A stretch of 64,000 bases of DNA. Source: Lutjanus erythropterus. Lineage: Eukaryota; Chordata; Actinopteri; Lutjaniformes; Lutjanidae. A model generated the notes under the pieces. That model worked only from the letters and a program-made list of their open reading frames with translations, ran no database searches and had not been told where the DNA came from. Below are positions 34,201 to 45,223 of the stretch, in pieces. The stretch's first letter is position 1. Each line of letters starts with the position of its first letter. A program made the translations under genes and the position numbers. The stretch lies in assembly GCA_020091685.1 (NCBI GenBank), contig CM034591.1, positions 13,670,043-13,734,042 of the forward strand, read 5' to 3'.

Positions 34201-35544
34201 TTCAAATGGGTAGCCCAGATGTAAATCCCTGACACGCTGGGCTGAGGCGCCGAGTCAAACCAAGCAAGCTTGTTTTGAACAGGGCCATGTGTGAGCAAGC
34301 AGTGAAAAAATGGCAAATAGATACAAATAGATAGTAAAAACCAAATGGGGCAATGCTAGAGTGTGGAATTGAATATATGGTTATCATATAGACAAAATTC
34401 ACGTGCAGCGTTTCTTTTTTTTTGCCACACAGACTCTTTATCCTGATGCTCCACAGCTTCCTGCCAGGACCTGCCCACCGGAAACAAACGCTATGTGGAC
34501 GCAAGCCCTTAGGCGTCCATTATCACAAATTAATGGACACCCTGCGGCCAATCAAAATTGAGTATTCATCCGGACCACGGTATAAATATTGCATGAACAT
34601 GACTGAACAGCTGCATGTATGGTACATACATTTACTCACATCCCAGAGACAGAGAAAGGGTAAGACAGGGGAAGCTGACCTTGTGGTTTTTAGTTCCAAG
34701 GACACTGCCATCGATCTTGTGGAGGAGGTGGTCAGTCTGTAGGTGTGTGCTGGATTAGTCTGAAAGGGTAAGACGGCATTAGTGAATGTGTTTGTTTGCG
34801 TATGTATGCACAGTAAGTGCTTAGCTGTCTCCGCATGTGTCTTTGCCTCCATTATAGAGGAGACATAACGGCATTGACACAAGAGCTCTCACTTGTGAAA
34901 CACAGACCCACTTCAGCAGAGATTACCTAATGAACATTAAAATGCAGAAGTCTGATACTGCAGTATGTGCTTTTTGGTGTTAGTGTTGCCTTCAGGGTAA
35001 TGAGAATCCCTCTTTGTTCTAGCAATGGGACATTTCCTCATGTAATATGCAGCAGAGCAGAATATTGAAGAGCAGCATGACTACTGTCGCAGAATGAACA
35101 GTAAACCAGTACGCATTGATTACACATCATTTCTACCAATGATTTATGACAGCCAACAGCTGCAGTGCAGGGTGTGGCATCCCAACTCAATTTGTCATGT
35201 GAAAGAATACAGTGTGGTAGTGAGTGTCATTTTGGCCCTCTGTCTCTGGAGCTGTAAAGTAGCGCCTTGGGGCAAACCTCTTTGAAATATCTCTCTGTGA
35301 CAGTGCAAACCTTCACCTCGCCTCAGATCTGCCTAAATGATTTTAGCTGTAAGGTGAGAAATCCCAGCCTTTGATTTAGAAAGGGGGCACGCAGGTACAG
35401 ATTTCCCAGAGGAGGCCGAGTTCACAGATATATAACCAGAGAGGTAAATGTCTTCCTCATTTCCAATTATGGTTTAACAAGACGGATTGAGGTCAGAGCC
35501 AGAGAGCGGGGCCGCAGGAACCAGCCATCAGACACAGTTGTGGA
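31251..35544. other. no gene recognised; AT-rich single-copy-like DNA with one microsatellite
   Basis: Long stretch of AT-rich mixed sequence. Frames at 33271-33597, 34202-34504, 34422-34742 and 34523-34882 overlap each other on opposite strands and lack motifs. No RNA gene or repeat array was seen apart from the (CA)n tract. Confidence 0.4.
32336..32397. repeat. (CA)n-(CT)n compound microsatellite
   Basis: CA run with TGC and CGC interruptions passing into CTCTCT. Confidence 0.95.
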
Positions 35545-36536
35545 CAGAGGTGGCAGTACACACATTCTTTACTCAGGTAGAAGGGTAGATACCTGCATAA
35601 AAAAAAGACTCAGATAAAAGTAGAAGTACTGATTCGAGAAAGTACAGGCCCTTATATGTACTCAAAAAGAAGTAAAAAGTCCCCTCTGAAGGACATTTCT
35701 ACTGGCTGTGTCTTAGCAAAGTTAACTGAAACTCACCTTTCCTCCATGATTGAGTCTCCCTCTCTGACTCTCTATCTTTTATATTGTTTTTGTCTTATTA
35801 CATTATTTTCGACTCTTTATGTCTTGCTCTGTCTTTTTCGTCTTGTTAAGCTTTGTCGGGGTTTCGGCTTGTTTTGTCTTTTACGTCATCATCGTCTTGA
35901 TACGTTTTGTTACACTGTTTTCATCTCTTTACGTCTTGTTATGTCGTTTTCGTCTTGTTATGTTTCATTTGCCTTTGCTATGTTATTTACGCAACTTTTT
36001 TCATGTTGCATCATTTTCGTTGTTTTCATCTTCTTACACCTTGTTACATTCTTGGTTCACCTTCTACATCGTTCTCGTATCGTTACATAGTTTTCAGTTT
36101 GTTATGCCTTTTGTGACGTTTCCGTCTTATATTATTTTTTCTGCCTTTTTTGTCTTTTTATGGCTTTTATGTGGATTTCATCCTGTTAGGCCTTTTTACA
36201 TTGTGTTATGTCTTGTAACATTGTTTTCACCTTGTTACATCTTTTACGTCATTTTCATCTTGTTTCGTCTGTCATGCGTGATATACACTGGTGGATACAC
36301 CAAGGAATTCTCTTTTTTTGTGTTATTGTGTCATCCATTTACACAAATAATACAAATAATCAATAATTCTCCTCAAATTAATTAAAACTAAAGTGACAAG
36401 CCTGTTTTGAAAATGTAAGGAGCAGAAAGTACAGATATTTGTGTCAAAAATTTGTGTCAAAAAGTACAAATACCTAAAAAAAAATCTACATAAGTACAGT
36501 AAAGAGGAATTTGTACTTAGTTACTTTCCACCTCTG
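35545..36536 (+). mobile_element. hAT (Tol2-like ends) non-autonomous element carrying a minisatellite
   Basis: Left end CAGAGGTGGCAGTACACACA, right end ACTTTCCACCTCTG (inverted CAGAGGTGG). Subterminal DNA is full of 'AAAGTA', 'AAGTACA' and 'AGTAAAAAGT' words, the layout known for Tol2-type hAT ends. The 8-bp flanks are GTTGTGGA and CGTGTGGG, sharing TGTGG at the same register, a decayed target duplication. The interior is a tandem repeat (35800-36275). No transposase. Confidence 0.65.
35800..36275 (+). repeat. ~19-20-bp minisatellite, unit like GTTTTCGTCTTGTTATGTC
   Basis: Degenerate units 'TTTTCGTCTTGTTATGTC', 'TTTTCATCTTCTTACACC', 'TTTTCACCTTGTTACATC' recur with indels. The strand is almost free of A and has no stops in long runs, so two overlapping frames of 144 and 188 codons arise (hydrophobic Phe/Leu/Val). 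These are repeat artefacts, not membrane proteins. Confidence 0.75.
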
Positions 36537-36654
36537 CGTGTGGGAATGCCAGTGGAGAGAAGGGGGCACGAAGGGGTGGCAGGAGCATTGGAAGTCCTAG
36601 CACGCCACCCTGAGTGAGAGGGATGATTTTCCCCTCAGTGCCCACCCTTTCTCT

Positions 36655-36694
<40 letters not shown>

Positions 36695-37395
36695 CGGGGA
36701 GCAGTCGGAGGCAGGGGGCTGAGGCGGTGCCAGCCGCCCATAAAGGCCCCAGTGATTCTGTGTGGAGAATTAACCTAGCAACCACCGAGAGAAAGTGAAG
36801 CAGCCGGCTCCTTTCTCTCGAGTCCACTTTAACACTGTGTTTTAGGAGAATATTGTCCTCTAAGATAACTCCTCCGCCACAATGCATCATTTCAGAGGGG
36901 CTTGGCAAAAGTGCATTTAAGTCAGTTGCAAGTCAATGATATGGAGAGGGGGGAGGTGACAGCCTAGTTGGGGCCGACAGCTCGGAGACTAGCTGAGAGA
37001 GGTGTCACTGCCACTCCGTCTGAAAAGCTGGCTGTTGTCTCGGACTGTTTGTTCACTCGGTCTTTTCAATGCGGCTTCCCGTAGACAGAACGGGGGGGGG
37101 GAAAAACAGCCTAATTCCCAATACAAATCCCTGTTTAAACATCTAGTATCTGGTAGTTTCTGATTTTACCTGGAAACAAACAATCTATTTTTCTCTTAGC
37201 AGATGTAATCCCTGAGGTGGAGTTCTAATTGAGAAACACATAAAAGATTAAACACCTACAAGTTTAAAAGGATTTACAAAAGCGTATGCAGGCAGGCATA
37301 CGCTCACACAAAAGCACAGTCATGTTGTTCACACGCATGCTGTGAACAGTGAGCAAGCAGCTGGAGTTGCAGCTGTATAACCAAACTTGTATTAT
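36537..37395. other. no gene recognised
   Basis: Apart from the (CA)n tract, a high-complexity stretch at 36755-36910 ('AACCTAGCAACCACCGAGAG', 'TAACACTGTGTTTTAGGAG') might be a regulatory block. Not testable here. Confidence 0.35.
36658..36692. repeat. (CA)n microsatellite
   Basis: Uninterrupted CA run of about 17 units. Confidence 0.95.
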
Positions 37396-37399
37396 TTTA

Positions 37400-37740
37400 T
37401 GCAGAGCTGTATGAAGTACTTTTTCATAGTCGGTGTATTAGTGATAGTAGATGGAGGTCAACACGGCCCCAGTTAGGAGAAGCAGAGAGGGAAATGAGCA
37501 TGGAAGCTAAACAATGAACTGCTGTGGACAGGGTCTGCAAGAAAAGGTATTTTAGGTACTTTAAAAAGGTCCATCTAAAAAAATCAATATCAGCTTAACT
37601 GTAACTATACTTCACCACTTTATTTTGCTGTCAAACTGCTTTTGCAGCAAGAAATAGCTGCTATTAAAGCCAAATATCACTTTATCCAAACCAAGCAAAC
37701 TCCATACAACTCCACATTAAATAATTTGATTGATTCCTTA
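37400..37740 (+). mobile_element. short relative of the 24-26 kb long-TIR element
   Basis: 'CTGTATGAAGTACTTTTTCA', 'GGTGTATTAGTGATAGTAGA', 'CAGTTAGGAGAAGCAGAGAG', 'CAAGAAAAGGTATTTTAGG' and 'AAAAAGGTCCATC' reproduce the 24-kb terminal repeat in order. 'CATACAACTCCACATTAAAT' near 37706 is its inverted right end. It lacks the long interior. Its right end is interrupted by the TTAA-flanked hairpin MITE that follows. Confidence 0.6.
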
Positions 37741-37741
37741 A

Positions 37742-37949
37742 AGCAAGCTTGTCCAAACTATTCCATGAAGGGCCACGTGGCTGCAGGTTTTTGTTCCTAC
37801 CGAGCCAGAGCACACCAGGCTCGACTCATTTCATCAACTGATTTCAGTCTTCAAACAGCTGATTAGAGGAGTCAGGCGTGCTCTTGGTTGATTGGAGCGA
37901 AAACCTGCAGCCACTCGGCCATTTGTGGAATAGTTTGGACAAGCCTGCC
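37742..37949. mobile_element. 208-bp hairpin MITE flanked by TTAA
   Basis: The left arm 'GCTTGTCCAAACTATTCC', 'GGGCCACGTGGCTGCAGG' is mirrored by the right arm 'AACCTGCAGCCACTCGG', 'GGAATAGTTTGGACAAGC'. TTAA stands at both borders (37738-37741 and 37950-37953). It is nearly a perfect hairpin over about 60 bp per arm. A TTAA duplication is the signature of piggyBac- or Kolobok-type transposition. Confidence 0.85.
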
Positions 37950-37953
37950 TTAA

Positions 37954-39730
37954 AGGATCACTTAAGCACACAATGCACCTGGATTTATGTCATGATACTG
38001 AACAGCATGCCCCCTCTTTCCGACACTCCTTCAATCGTTCAGAAAAATAAAAGATATTGTTCCGTCCGTGCGGTAGCTGTACTTGCAGCAGGTGTTTTTC
38101 TGGCAATCTCATTGTCCATACAGTAACTCTGTGATTTGATCTACTGGCCACATGGAAAGCAACTCAAGGATTTCACTTCAAATTTCCTTTTACTGCTTTT
38201 TTTTTTGTTACCCTGCCAAATGGAATGGAAAATGGAGAAGAAACAAAAGCGCTTTGAGGAAAAAAAAAAAGATGAATCTTCGCAAAGGTCAGAGCGTTCG
38301 GTCCTCCAGGATACTGCTCATGTTTTTGTATGCAGTTTGTCTGTGGCCAAATCGTGTGTATGTGCGAGCAATTGTGCATGTGTGTGTGAGTATAAGTGCA
38401 CACAAAGGGTGTCCTTCTTCGAGATTGTGTGTACGTTTAAGGGCCGCTGCTTGTATCGGTTTACGACAGCCCCGGAGCTAATGCGATTCAGAGCAGAGAA
38501 TAAGGCTGTGCATTTTAACAGCTTGGCCAGCGGCGCACGGCAGCCAGCAGTGCACGAAGGAGCGACAGTAGCCGAGCTATATGTCTGTGCCAGATAGTCT
38601 ACCAGGGCTGCTTAGTAAGGGACTGCAGTTCCAGCCCGTCTCTCTGAGGACGGGGCCAGGCTGAGAAATGAGGAAACAATCTGAGAGGGAACAGAAAATC
38701 ATTCACCTGTTTATATCTTAGTAGCTCACAGGTTGCCTTCTCCTCCAATCTCCTTTGCCTTTCGTCCTCCTTCCATTCCCGGGCTGCCTTTCAAGCTCAC
38801 CCATCTCTCCAACTGTCACCGTGCGTGTGTGTGTGCGGGTGCGTGTGTCCAAGCGTGCATGCTCATAAATCTCTATGAAAGCTACTATCTGGAGTAAAAC
38901 CATTTTATCCATCAGGGAGCTGAAACAATCCTGCTTGATGTGCACAACTGCAGACCTGCACATACACATGAATGCGGAGAGATGCACTGTGATAGATGCC
39001 TCACACACAGCGCAGATTCACATGACAGACAGCCGGGGTAATTAATGTAGACAAAAGGACTGATATTTTCAGACCGGACATATCATATGAGAGCAGCAGA
39101 GAGCGCAGTCATACATCATGTCGAAACGCTCCACTTACTTTGTCAGTCTAATCCTGCATGTTGGGCACCATTACAGCCAAAAACAAACCCGGTCAGGACG
39201 CAGTGTTACAGCATGAAACATGGATTTGTTTGACTGACTGTGATGCAATGTGATGTATGATGACAAATACATCTCAGGCACAGCAGTTTGTGAAATAGCC
39301 ACAAAATGCAATAAGTAGATTGTAGATGGAGGGAGGAAGGAGGACGGGGTCGATTGGCGAGCCGAACACAAGACTTCCACAGAGCAGACCAGGGTTTAGT
39401 AGATAGTTATTTTAACCCAAACTACATTTTCCAGGCCTAACCAAATTTCAGCCGGCACCTGAAATGTTTCTCGGTAAGCTTTATTTTGAAAGAGCAATCA
39501 TACATTGCATCTTTATTAGTGCTAACTTGACGATGGAATGATAACGATGGTGGATAATACATTTGTTTGAAAGTTGGGCTGACTGACACAAAAAATGTGT
39601 TGTGTTATGCCTCTACACAGTAATATCAGAAGACATATTCTGATCTTTTTTTATTATACTGTAAGTAAAAGTAGCAATAACAGAAGTATTGTACAGGCCT
39701 TGTATTTACATTGTTAACAAAATTGGTGTC
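37954..39730. other. no gene recognised; 153-codon frame not supported
   Basis: The plus-strand frame 38136-38597 runs through poly-T, poly-A and GT-rich tracts (Cys and Val rich) and lacks any domain. 38440-38600 has high complexity with several CpGs and could be a conserved block. GT-rich tract at 38822-38848. Confidence 0.4.
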
Positions 39731-40021
39731 AGCAAATGTGTTTAATATTAGCAGCAGAGTAAAAGTTCTACTTAATAAACTGTTGAGTAATTTAAGCTAA
39801 ATAAACTTTATTATCTGACTTTTTAGACACTGAATATAATACATTGCCCTTAGGCACATCTTGTTTAACAACACAGCTTGAAAAACAAAATATGATGGCA
39901 GACTTGAAAAGGAAAAGTTCAAATACCATGCAGTTTTAATGGTTATCCTTCAGAAACATGACTTGTAAGTTTATGATTTGATTTTAAGTTGCACTCAAGG
40001 ACTTGAGACCAGCTTCTAGTA

Positions 40022-40488
40022 ACTATATTCAACTCAGCGTGAAGTCACAGATCTAAAACTTCTTCTGTGCATACAAATGTCGTTTGAAAAATTGTTAAAA
40101 TCTGTGTTAGTGAGCACTTCTTCCACCCTAATTTGCCTTTGATTGACTCACACTCATTGCCTTTGTTGATTTGGTTGGTTAGGTTTAGGCACGAGGAGTG
40201 ATTGGTTAGTGTAAGAATACCAGGGTAAACCAATCGGAGGCAGAGTAGGGCAGGTCACGACTTTGACCGCCTGGTGGGAAAAGTAGTCCTATGTGAAATA
40301 GCCATAGTTCAGTACCTAAATTAAAAAACATTGCACATTTTATTGTGACTGCTCCAACACACCTGTGTCATAATTATGTTGTTTAATCGGCACATAATTT
40401 GTAACCAGAAGTCTTAGATATTTTACTTCAACTCAGGAAAAACTGGGAGCAAAAACAAGTGTTGCATTTATATTTTTGTTGAGTGCTC
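40022..40488 (+). mobile_element. TACACTCAAC-ended TIR element, copy B
   Basis: Begins with a decayed TATATTCAACTCAGCG and ends ATATTTTTGTTGAGTGCT. Contains 'GTGTTAGTGAGCACTTC', 'GATTGGTTAGTGTAAG' and 'ACGACTTTGACCGCC', matching copy A including its nested module. 5' part deleted. Confidence 0.6.
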
Positions 40489-40792
40489 ATAGGTGTTAGA
40501 AAAATGTGTTTTAGTACTAGATGCAGAGGGAAAAGACTGTCTTATATACTGTTGAGTAATTTAGGCAATATAAGCTTTGTTACCTTATTGACCTAGTAGA
40601 CAATAAAAAATAAATAAGTTTCCCTGAGGCAGGTCTTGTATAACAATAGAGACTGAAGAAGGAGGAATGAAAAGTTCGAATACCGTGCAGTTTCATGGTT
40701 AGTCTTCAGATATCTGAAAGAGCTGCATGTTGACTTGGTAGGTGCCTTATGAGGTGACTTGGACTTGCATTCCTTGACTTGCTTCCAGTAAC

Positions 40793-41212
40793 TACACTCA
40801 ACAAAAACATAATTGCAACACTGGATTGGTGTTGGACTGATCACAATAAATGACCACTCTAAAATGTGCAGTTTTGTCTTGAATAAAAAACATTCTTTGG
40901 CATTGAACTATGGTTGTTTCAGTTCACATAGAGCTACAGAGAACTTTTTATTCCCAAGGAGGGCAAAGTCATGATCCACCCTACACTGATTGGCTAGTAC
41001 TCATTAAGTTTGGGTGGGTTAGGTTTTGGTATGAGGGTTAGGATAATTAAGTAAGTAAGTAAGCCAATCATAGGCATTTAATAAATTTGTGAAACAAATT
41101 GAGAGAAATAAACCTTTTGTGTGCACAAAAGAAGTCTTAGATCTGTTACTTCAAGTAATGAAAAATGGGAGCAAAAACACAAGTGTTGCGTTGATATTTT
41201 TGTGACGTGTCC
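40793..41212 (+). mobile_element. TACACTCAAC-ended TIR element, copy C
   Basis: Begins TACACTCAACAAAAACATAA, ends 'GTTGATATTTTTGTGACGTG'. Inner landmarks 'CCACTCTAAAATGTGCAG', 'GAGGGCAAAGTCATG' and 'AAAAATGGGAGCAAAAACA' confirm the family. Both ends are better kept than in copy B. Confidence 0.65.
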
Positions 41213-41454
41213 ATCGGTGTTAACAGTAAGTGTGTTTCAGTATCAGAAGCAGAAGAAAACAACTACCTAACATACTGTTAAGTAATTTAAGCTATGGAAA
41301 CTTTTATTACCTCACTGACCTGTGCGGCAATAAAAAATAAACAAGTTGCCCTTCGGCAGGTCTTGTATAACAGCCTGGCTTAGAAAGCAAAATACTATAC
41401 TATATAAACACACCTTTAAAAAGGAAATGTTCAAACATCATGTCATTTTGAAAC

Positions 41455-42141
41455 TGGGGTAGGAGATTTTGGAGAAAGAAAGCTGATGGCTGTGTCTCAT
41501 TCCCGCGTCACCAAAAAAAACAATGTTTTGTGCTGAAAGCTGCATTAGAGTCTCCTTCTGGTTCTGATTGTTTGTTTTCTTTCAGGTACGGTTATCTTTC
41601 AGAAAATTAGGAGCACGAGGAACAGTGGTGGTTCTAGACTGATTTTACTGGGGGGGTCAGACTGGGACCAGCTGTTTTGTCAGAGGGGCACAATTGACCC
41701 GGGAAAACAGAGACAAAGAAAGTGACATTGTTCAAGCTTTCAAAAAAAAATCTACCTCAGCAGTAGGCTTGGGCAGCATTTGTTTTTGTCATATCTTACA
41801 CAGACAGACAGTAATTTGTCTGTCACTCATCCTCTCTCACACACTCGCCGAAGTTACACACTCACAACGAAACGCTACTCTGACCAGATGGTCGTCTGCG
41901 GTGTTTGTTAGCTTACCTTTATTATCAGGACTGGATCCAAAATAATCCCAAACAGAAGCATTTTTCTTATTTTTTAGTAGTTAAGCCCGTAACTTTATCC
42001 CCCAGACGCCATGTTTGTCTGCTCAGCTGCACTGCTGCACAGAGACTGACCCCTGGTGGTATAAGCTGTGCACTACAATACAGTGTCTCTCTATCAGTTT
42101 AACAGAAAGAGGAGCGTCTGTATTTAGGAATTAATGTTTAG
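41455..42141. mobile_element. 687-bp insertion with 11-bp flanking direct repeat
   Basis: CATTTTGAAAC occurs at 41444-41454 and again at 42142-42152, exactly where the third tandem segment is broken compared with its two neighbours. The inserted DNA carries a G-run (about 41651) and 'GACCCCTGGTGGTATAAGC' near its right part. I see no terminal inverted repeats and no poly-A tail. The 11-bp duplication would suit a retrotransposed or unusual insert. Family unknown. Confidence 0.6.
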
Positions 42142-42909
42142 CATTTTGAAACCAGAGAGAGTTGCATGTTCACTTGTAAGATGCCTTTTGCCTTCCAGTA
42201 ACTTGTGGAGTAAAAGTACAAATTTGTCTCTGACGTGGTTATTTAACTATAGTTCCACAAAAGTTGAACTAAAGTATAATACTTGTACATGCATTTGTTG
42301 TTGTACTTTCCGACTCTGTATTAATGGTACTGCCAAGCAACTACCAGAGCAGCTGTTTTTTTCTGTTGCAAAGCAGAGCAAACTGTGAGGAAAAGTTACA
42401 GGGGTTGAAAGCAACTTAAAATGGACGAATAAAATCCAAATGGAAATGAAAAAGGAAACAAACTGCCGAAAAAAAAAAAAGCTTGAAGAAAGGGTAGTGA
42501 ACAGGGGGAGAAAGTGGGTAAAGAAAGATCTCAGTATAAAAGAACGATTAAGACGTGCAGATCAGGAAAAGAGACGAGAGAGTAAAACGAAGCTGCGAGA
42601 CAGAGACGGAAAATAGAGAGGGAGAGACAGCTTAGAGCGAGGGATGGAGAAGGGTGTATTAGCGACGTAGATTAGTGCAGCGGCAAAGGCGATTGTTGAC
42701 AGCGTCTTTCATCACAGAGGAGGGCGGTGGCAGTGTGACGCTTCGCTCCCACTCAGGTCCTGACCCGCGTTATTACAGAGCAGCTCTCGGCAGTTCGCTC
42801 GGCTAAATGAAGCCATTGTGTTGGATGGTGCGCGGCCTGATGTTGTTCTAATGAAGACAAAGCCGTGTGTCACATGCCAACCTGCAACTATTAACTACAC
42901 GCTCACATG

Positions 42910-42926
42910 CACACACACACACACAC
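42910..42926. repeat. (CA)n microsatellite, short
   Basis: Eight CA units, in the 5' shoulder of a high-complexity block at 42740-42900. Confidence 0.9.
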
Positions 42927-43226
42927 TCAGACTATGGCAAGGTCACATCAGCATTTCATAAACACCATATTTGCTGTGTTCCCAGGCAGATGCAACACGT
43001 TACTCGTATTAAATTCTGAAGCCGTGCATTTATTCTCATACAAAAATCGAGGTGTTATCTGTAAATTTAGCCGACAGAGCCTGATATTAGGTTTTAAAAA
43101 CAGGGATGGGAGAGTCGTGCAGGGGAGGAGATTGTGCTGCGTTTCATTATTTCAAGGTCCTTCTTACTTATACACAACCCCCACACCCTATTCCTCCTGC
43201 ACACACCCATGAACACAGATATATAT

Positions 43227-43246
43227 ACACACACACACACACACAC
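43227..43246. repeat. (CA)n microsatellite, short
   Basis: CA run next to an ATATAT hexamer. Confidence 0.9.
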
Positions 43247-43779
43247 GTGGGCCAGTGGTGTTTGAGGAAGGTCCGGTGGGTTTCTCTGGTCATGTTGACT
43301 CATCCTTGTGTGAAACGGAGACCAAACATTTGCTCTGCGTGGCTTCAGCTCCTCGGCACACCTGCTGCCTCTGACCCCCACGGCCATCAGCGCTCCAATA
43401 ATCGGCACATTCATTAGATTTCTGCTCATCACGCTCAGCATCTGGACTGTGAGACAAAAACAAACACCTGTGCCAGAGAGATGCAGAATCAGTTCGTCAG
43501 TGACGACACATTTAAACCTTGCTGGATGAATGATGGGGGGAATTCTAACTTTTTGATGATTATGTATTTCTGCCCTTTAATCAGCTGCAAGAAAAATGCT
43601 TTCAATCCACCCATTTGTTTAGATTATTAAGTACATCATATGCTTAGAATCCAAACTGAACAAGATTATGTATAAATGATAAACTGAACTGAATTTCTAA
43701 TGTACATAATAAAAAATCTTGAGAGAGTTTCATGGCAAAGGAATATAAAGCTAAATCCAATGAGGAAAAGTCAGTTTTC

Positions 43780-44062
43780 TTCTCGAAATTACAGAGCCAG
43801 TGTGGATTTAGTGCCATCTAGTGGTGAGCTTGCAGATTGCAAACACCTTGCCCATCCCTCCCCCTCCAACTACAGAAACATGGCAGCCTGCATGGAACAG
43901 GAGCTGCGTCCTCTGTAGATATAAACAGCTCATTTTAAGGCAACAAACTCTTACTTTCAGGTGATTATACATCGATGAAAACATACTTATGAATATTATA
44001 TTCCATTTCTGCAATATTCTGCCAATAAGACCTCCTAAATCTTACCCAATGGACCTTTAATA
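43780..44062 (-). repeat. dispersed teleost repeat (minus orientation)
   Basis: On the minus strand it starts 'TTAAAGGTCCATTGGGTAAG', 'GGAGGTCTTATTGGCAGAAT', 'GAAATGGAATATAATATTCA', then 'AATCACCTGAAAGTAAGAG' and 'GCCATGTTTCTGTAG', ending near 'CCACTAGATGGCACTAAATC'. I know this order as a very common percomorph interspersed repeat. It explains the minus-strand frame 43808-44014. Confidence 0.6.
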
Positions 44063-45131
44063 AAATATATCTTATGAAATATGTGAACAAATATTGGATG
44101 AAAAATTTAACTGAAATATTTGGCACAACGACTTACAGACCGTGATCATGGTCCAGAGAGGATGGATCCTACTGAATTTTGTAAGTCCCTCTTATTCCTT
44201 GCCTTTTGAATAAATTGAACAGTTTAAAGTGAGAAAAACAGACTACATGCACGTGTGCGGACTGTATTTGATGAATGTGCATGTGCCACATGAGGGTTTA
44301 ATCACTGTCACAGTTGTGTCAAAGGGAGATTTGCTGCTCCTGGGCTGCAGGCTCTGTGGGCCCAGAACAACTATCTACTACTACAACTACTACAACAATC
44401 CCCACCCTCAGCAGCCATTACAAAGCTAACTGTTTTAGCATGCGCTCTTGAAGGCAGCATGAAGGCAAATCATCAAATTAAACCAGGGAAACAGTTAATT
44501 TAGGTCATGTCAGTCAAACCGTTGTATCAACAATACAAGGAACGGAAGTCAAACGGTACAAGTGTACAGTGTTGCTCAGATAGACATTTACTGTGAGCTC
44601 AAAAAGGAAATCAGTGCACCTTAATGTTGACAACACAGCAGGACTTTTCTAACTGGACAAACAAATCCGGTGTTGCAACATTCCCCAGTCTCCCCTACTC
44701 ATGATTTAGTGGTAATTAGCGTGCTTATCTCAGCTTATCTCAGTTGAAATGTCCAACTTCTGACCTCAGCATGTTCCAGGTACACAATGCCAAAATTAAA
44801 CCAAAAAAAACATGGCTGACTGTGACAAATTTCACAAAATTGACCTCTCAGCAGTGCAGCTTGCTTGAATGTATTAATGAAACAGCTACTTAATAACACA
44901 TTTTGATATAAATCTACATGCAGAACATGTTTTACCATGCGATAGTTTGTTTTACTTTAATCAAATACAAGTAAATATAATTTTACACTGCCTTTATGTG
45001 GCGTTAAATTCTACTTTTTCTTGTAGTAGGTTGGAAATTTTTGAGTTATCTGGATCACGGCATTAGTCTTGTTTGTTTGTGCGAGTAGTGAAATCAACTG
45101 CATGTTCCCGTGTGTGTGTGTCTGTTTGCAG

Positions 45132-45223
45132 TTGGATGCGTGTGCTGCTAAGCGATCCAGCCGTGATACGAGGAGGCTCAGTGAGGCTGTCAGACAGCCT
45201 CTGCATGGCGTCTACGCTCCCAG
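45132..45223 (+). other. exon-like interval with acceptor and weak donor
   Basis: TGTGTCTGTTTGCAG acceptor, 92-bp body, CAG/GTCAAA donor. One frame reads LDACAAKRSSRDTRRLSEAV.., another MRVLLSDPAVIRGGSVRLSD; neither is recognised. The acceptor tract is a GT microsatellite, so the signal may be fortuitous. Confidence 0.15.

Larger units (their letters stand above)
39730..42180 (+). repeat. tandem segmental triplication, ~0.72-0.77 kb period
   Basis: Three successive segments open with 'CTGTTGAGTAATTTAAGC'-type words at about 39780, 40549 and 41274. Each continues with 'AATAAACTTTATTA', 'GCCCTTAGGCA-GTCTTGT', 'AAAAGTTCAAATACC-TGCAGTTT' and 'CTTCCAGTAACT'. The first two each carry a TACACTCAAC-type element at the same point (copies B and C). 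The third is interrupted at 41455-42141 and has no such element. The duplication therefore post-dates insertion of that element. Confidence 0.7.

Noticed and set aside
35819-36385. 188-codon plus-strand frame, hydrophobic, resembling a multi-pass membrane protein
   Set aside because: It is produced by a T-rich ~20-bp tandem repeat without A, open in two frames at once. No family motif.
38136-38597. 153-codon plus-strand frame
   Set aside because: Crosses poly-T, poly-A and GT tracts, gives Phe/Leu, Lys and Cys/Val runs, overlaps a 109-codon frame in another phase, no domain.
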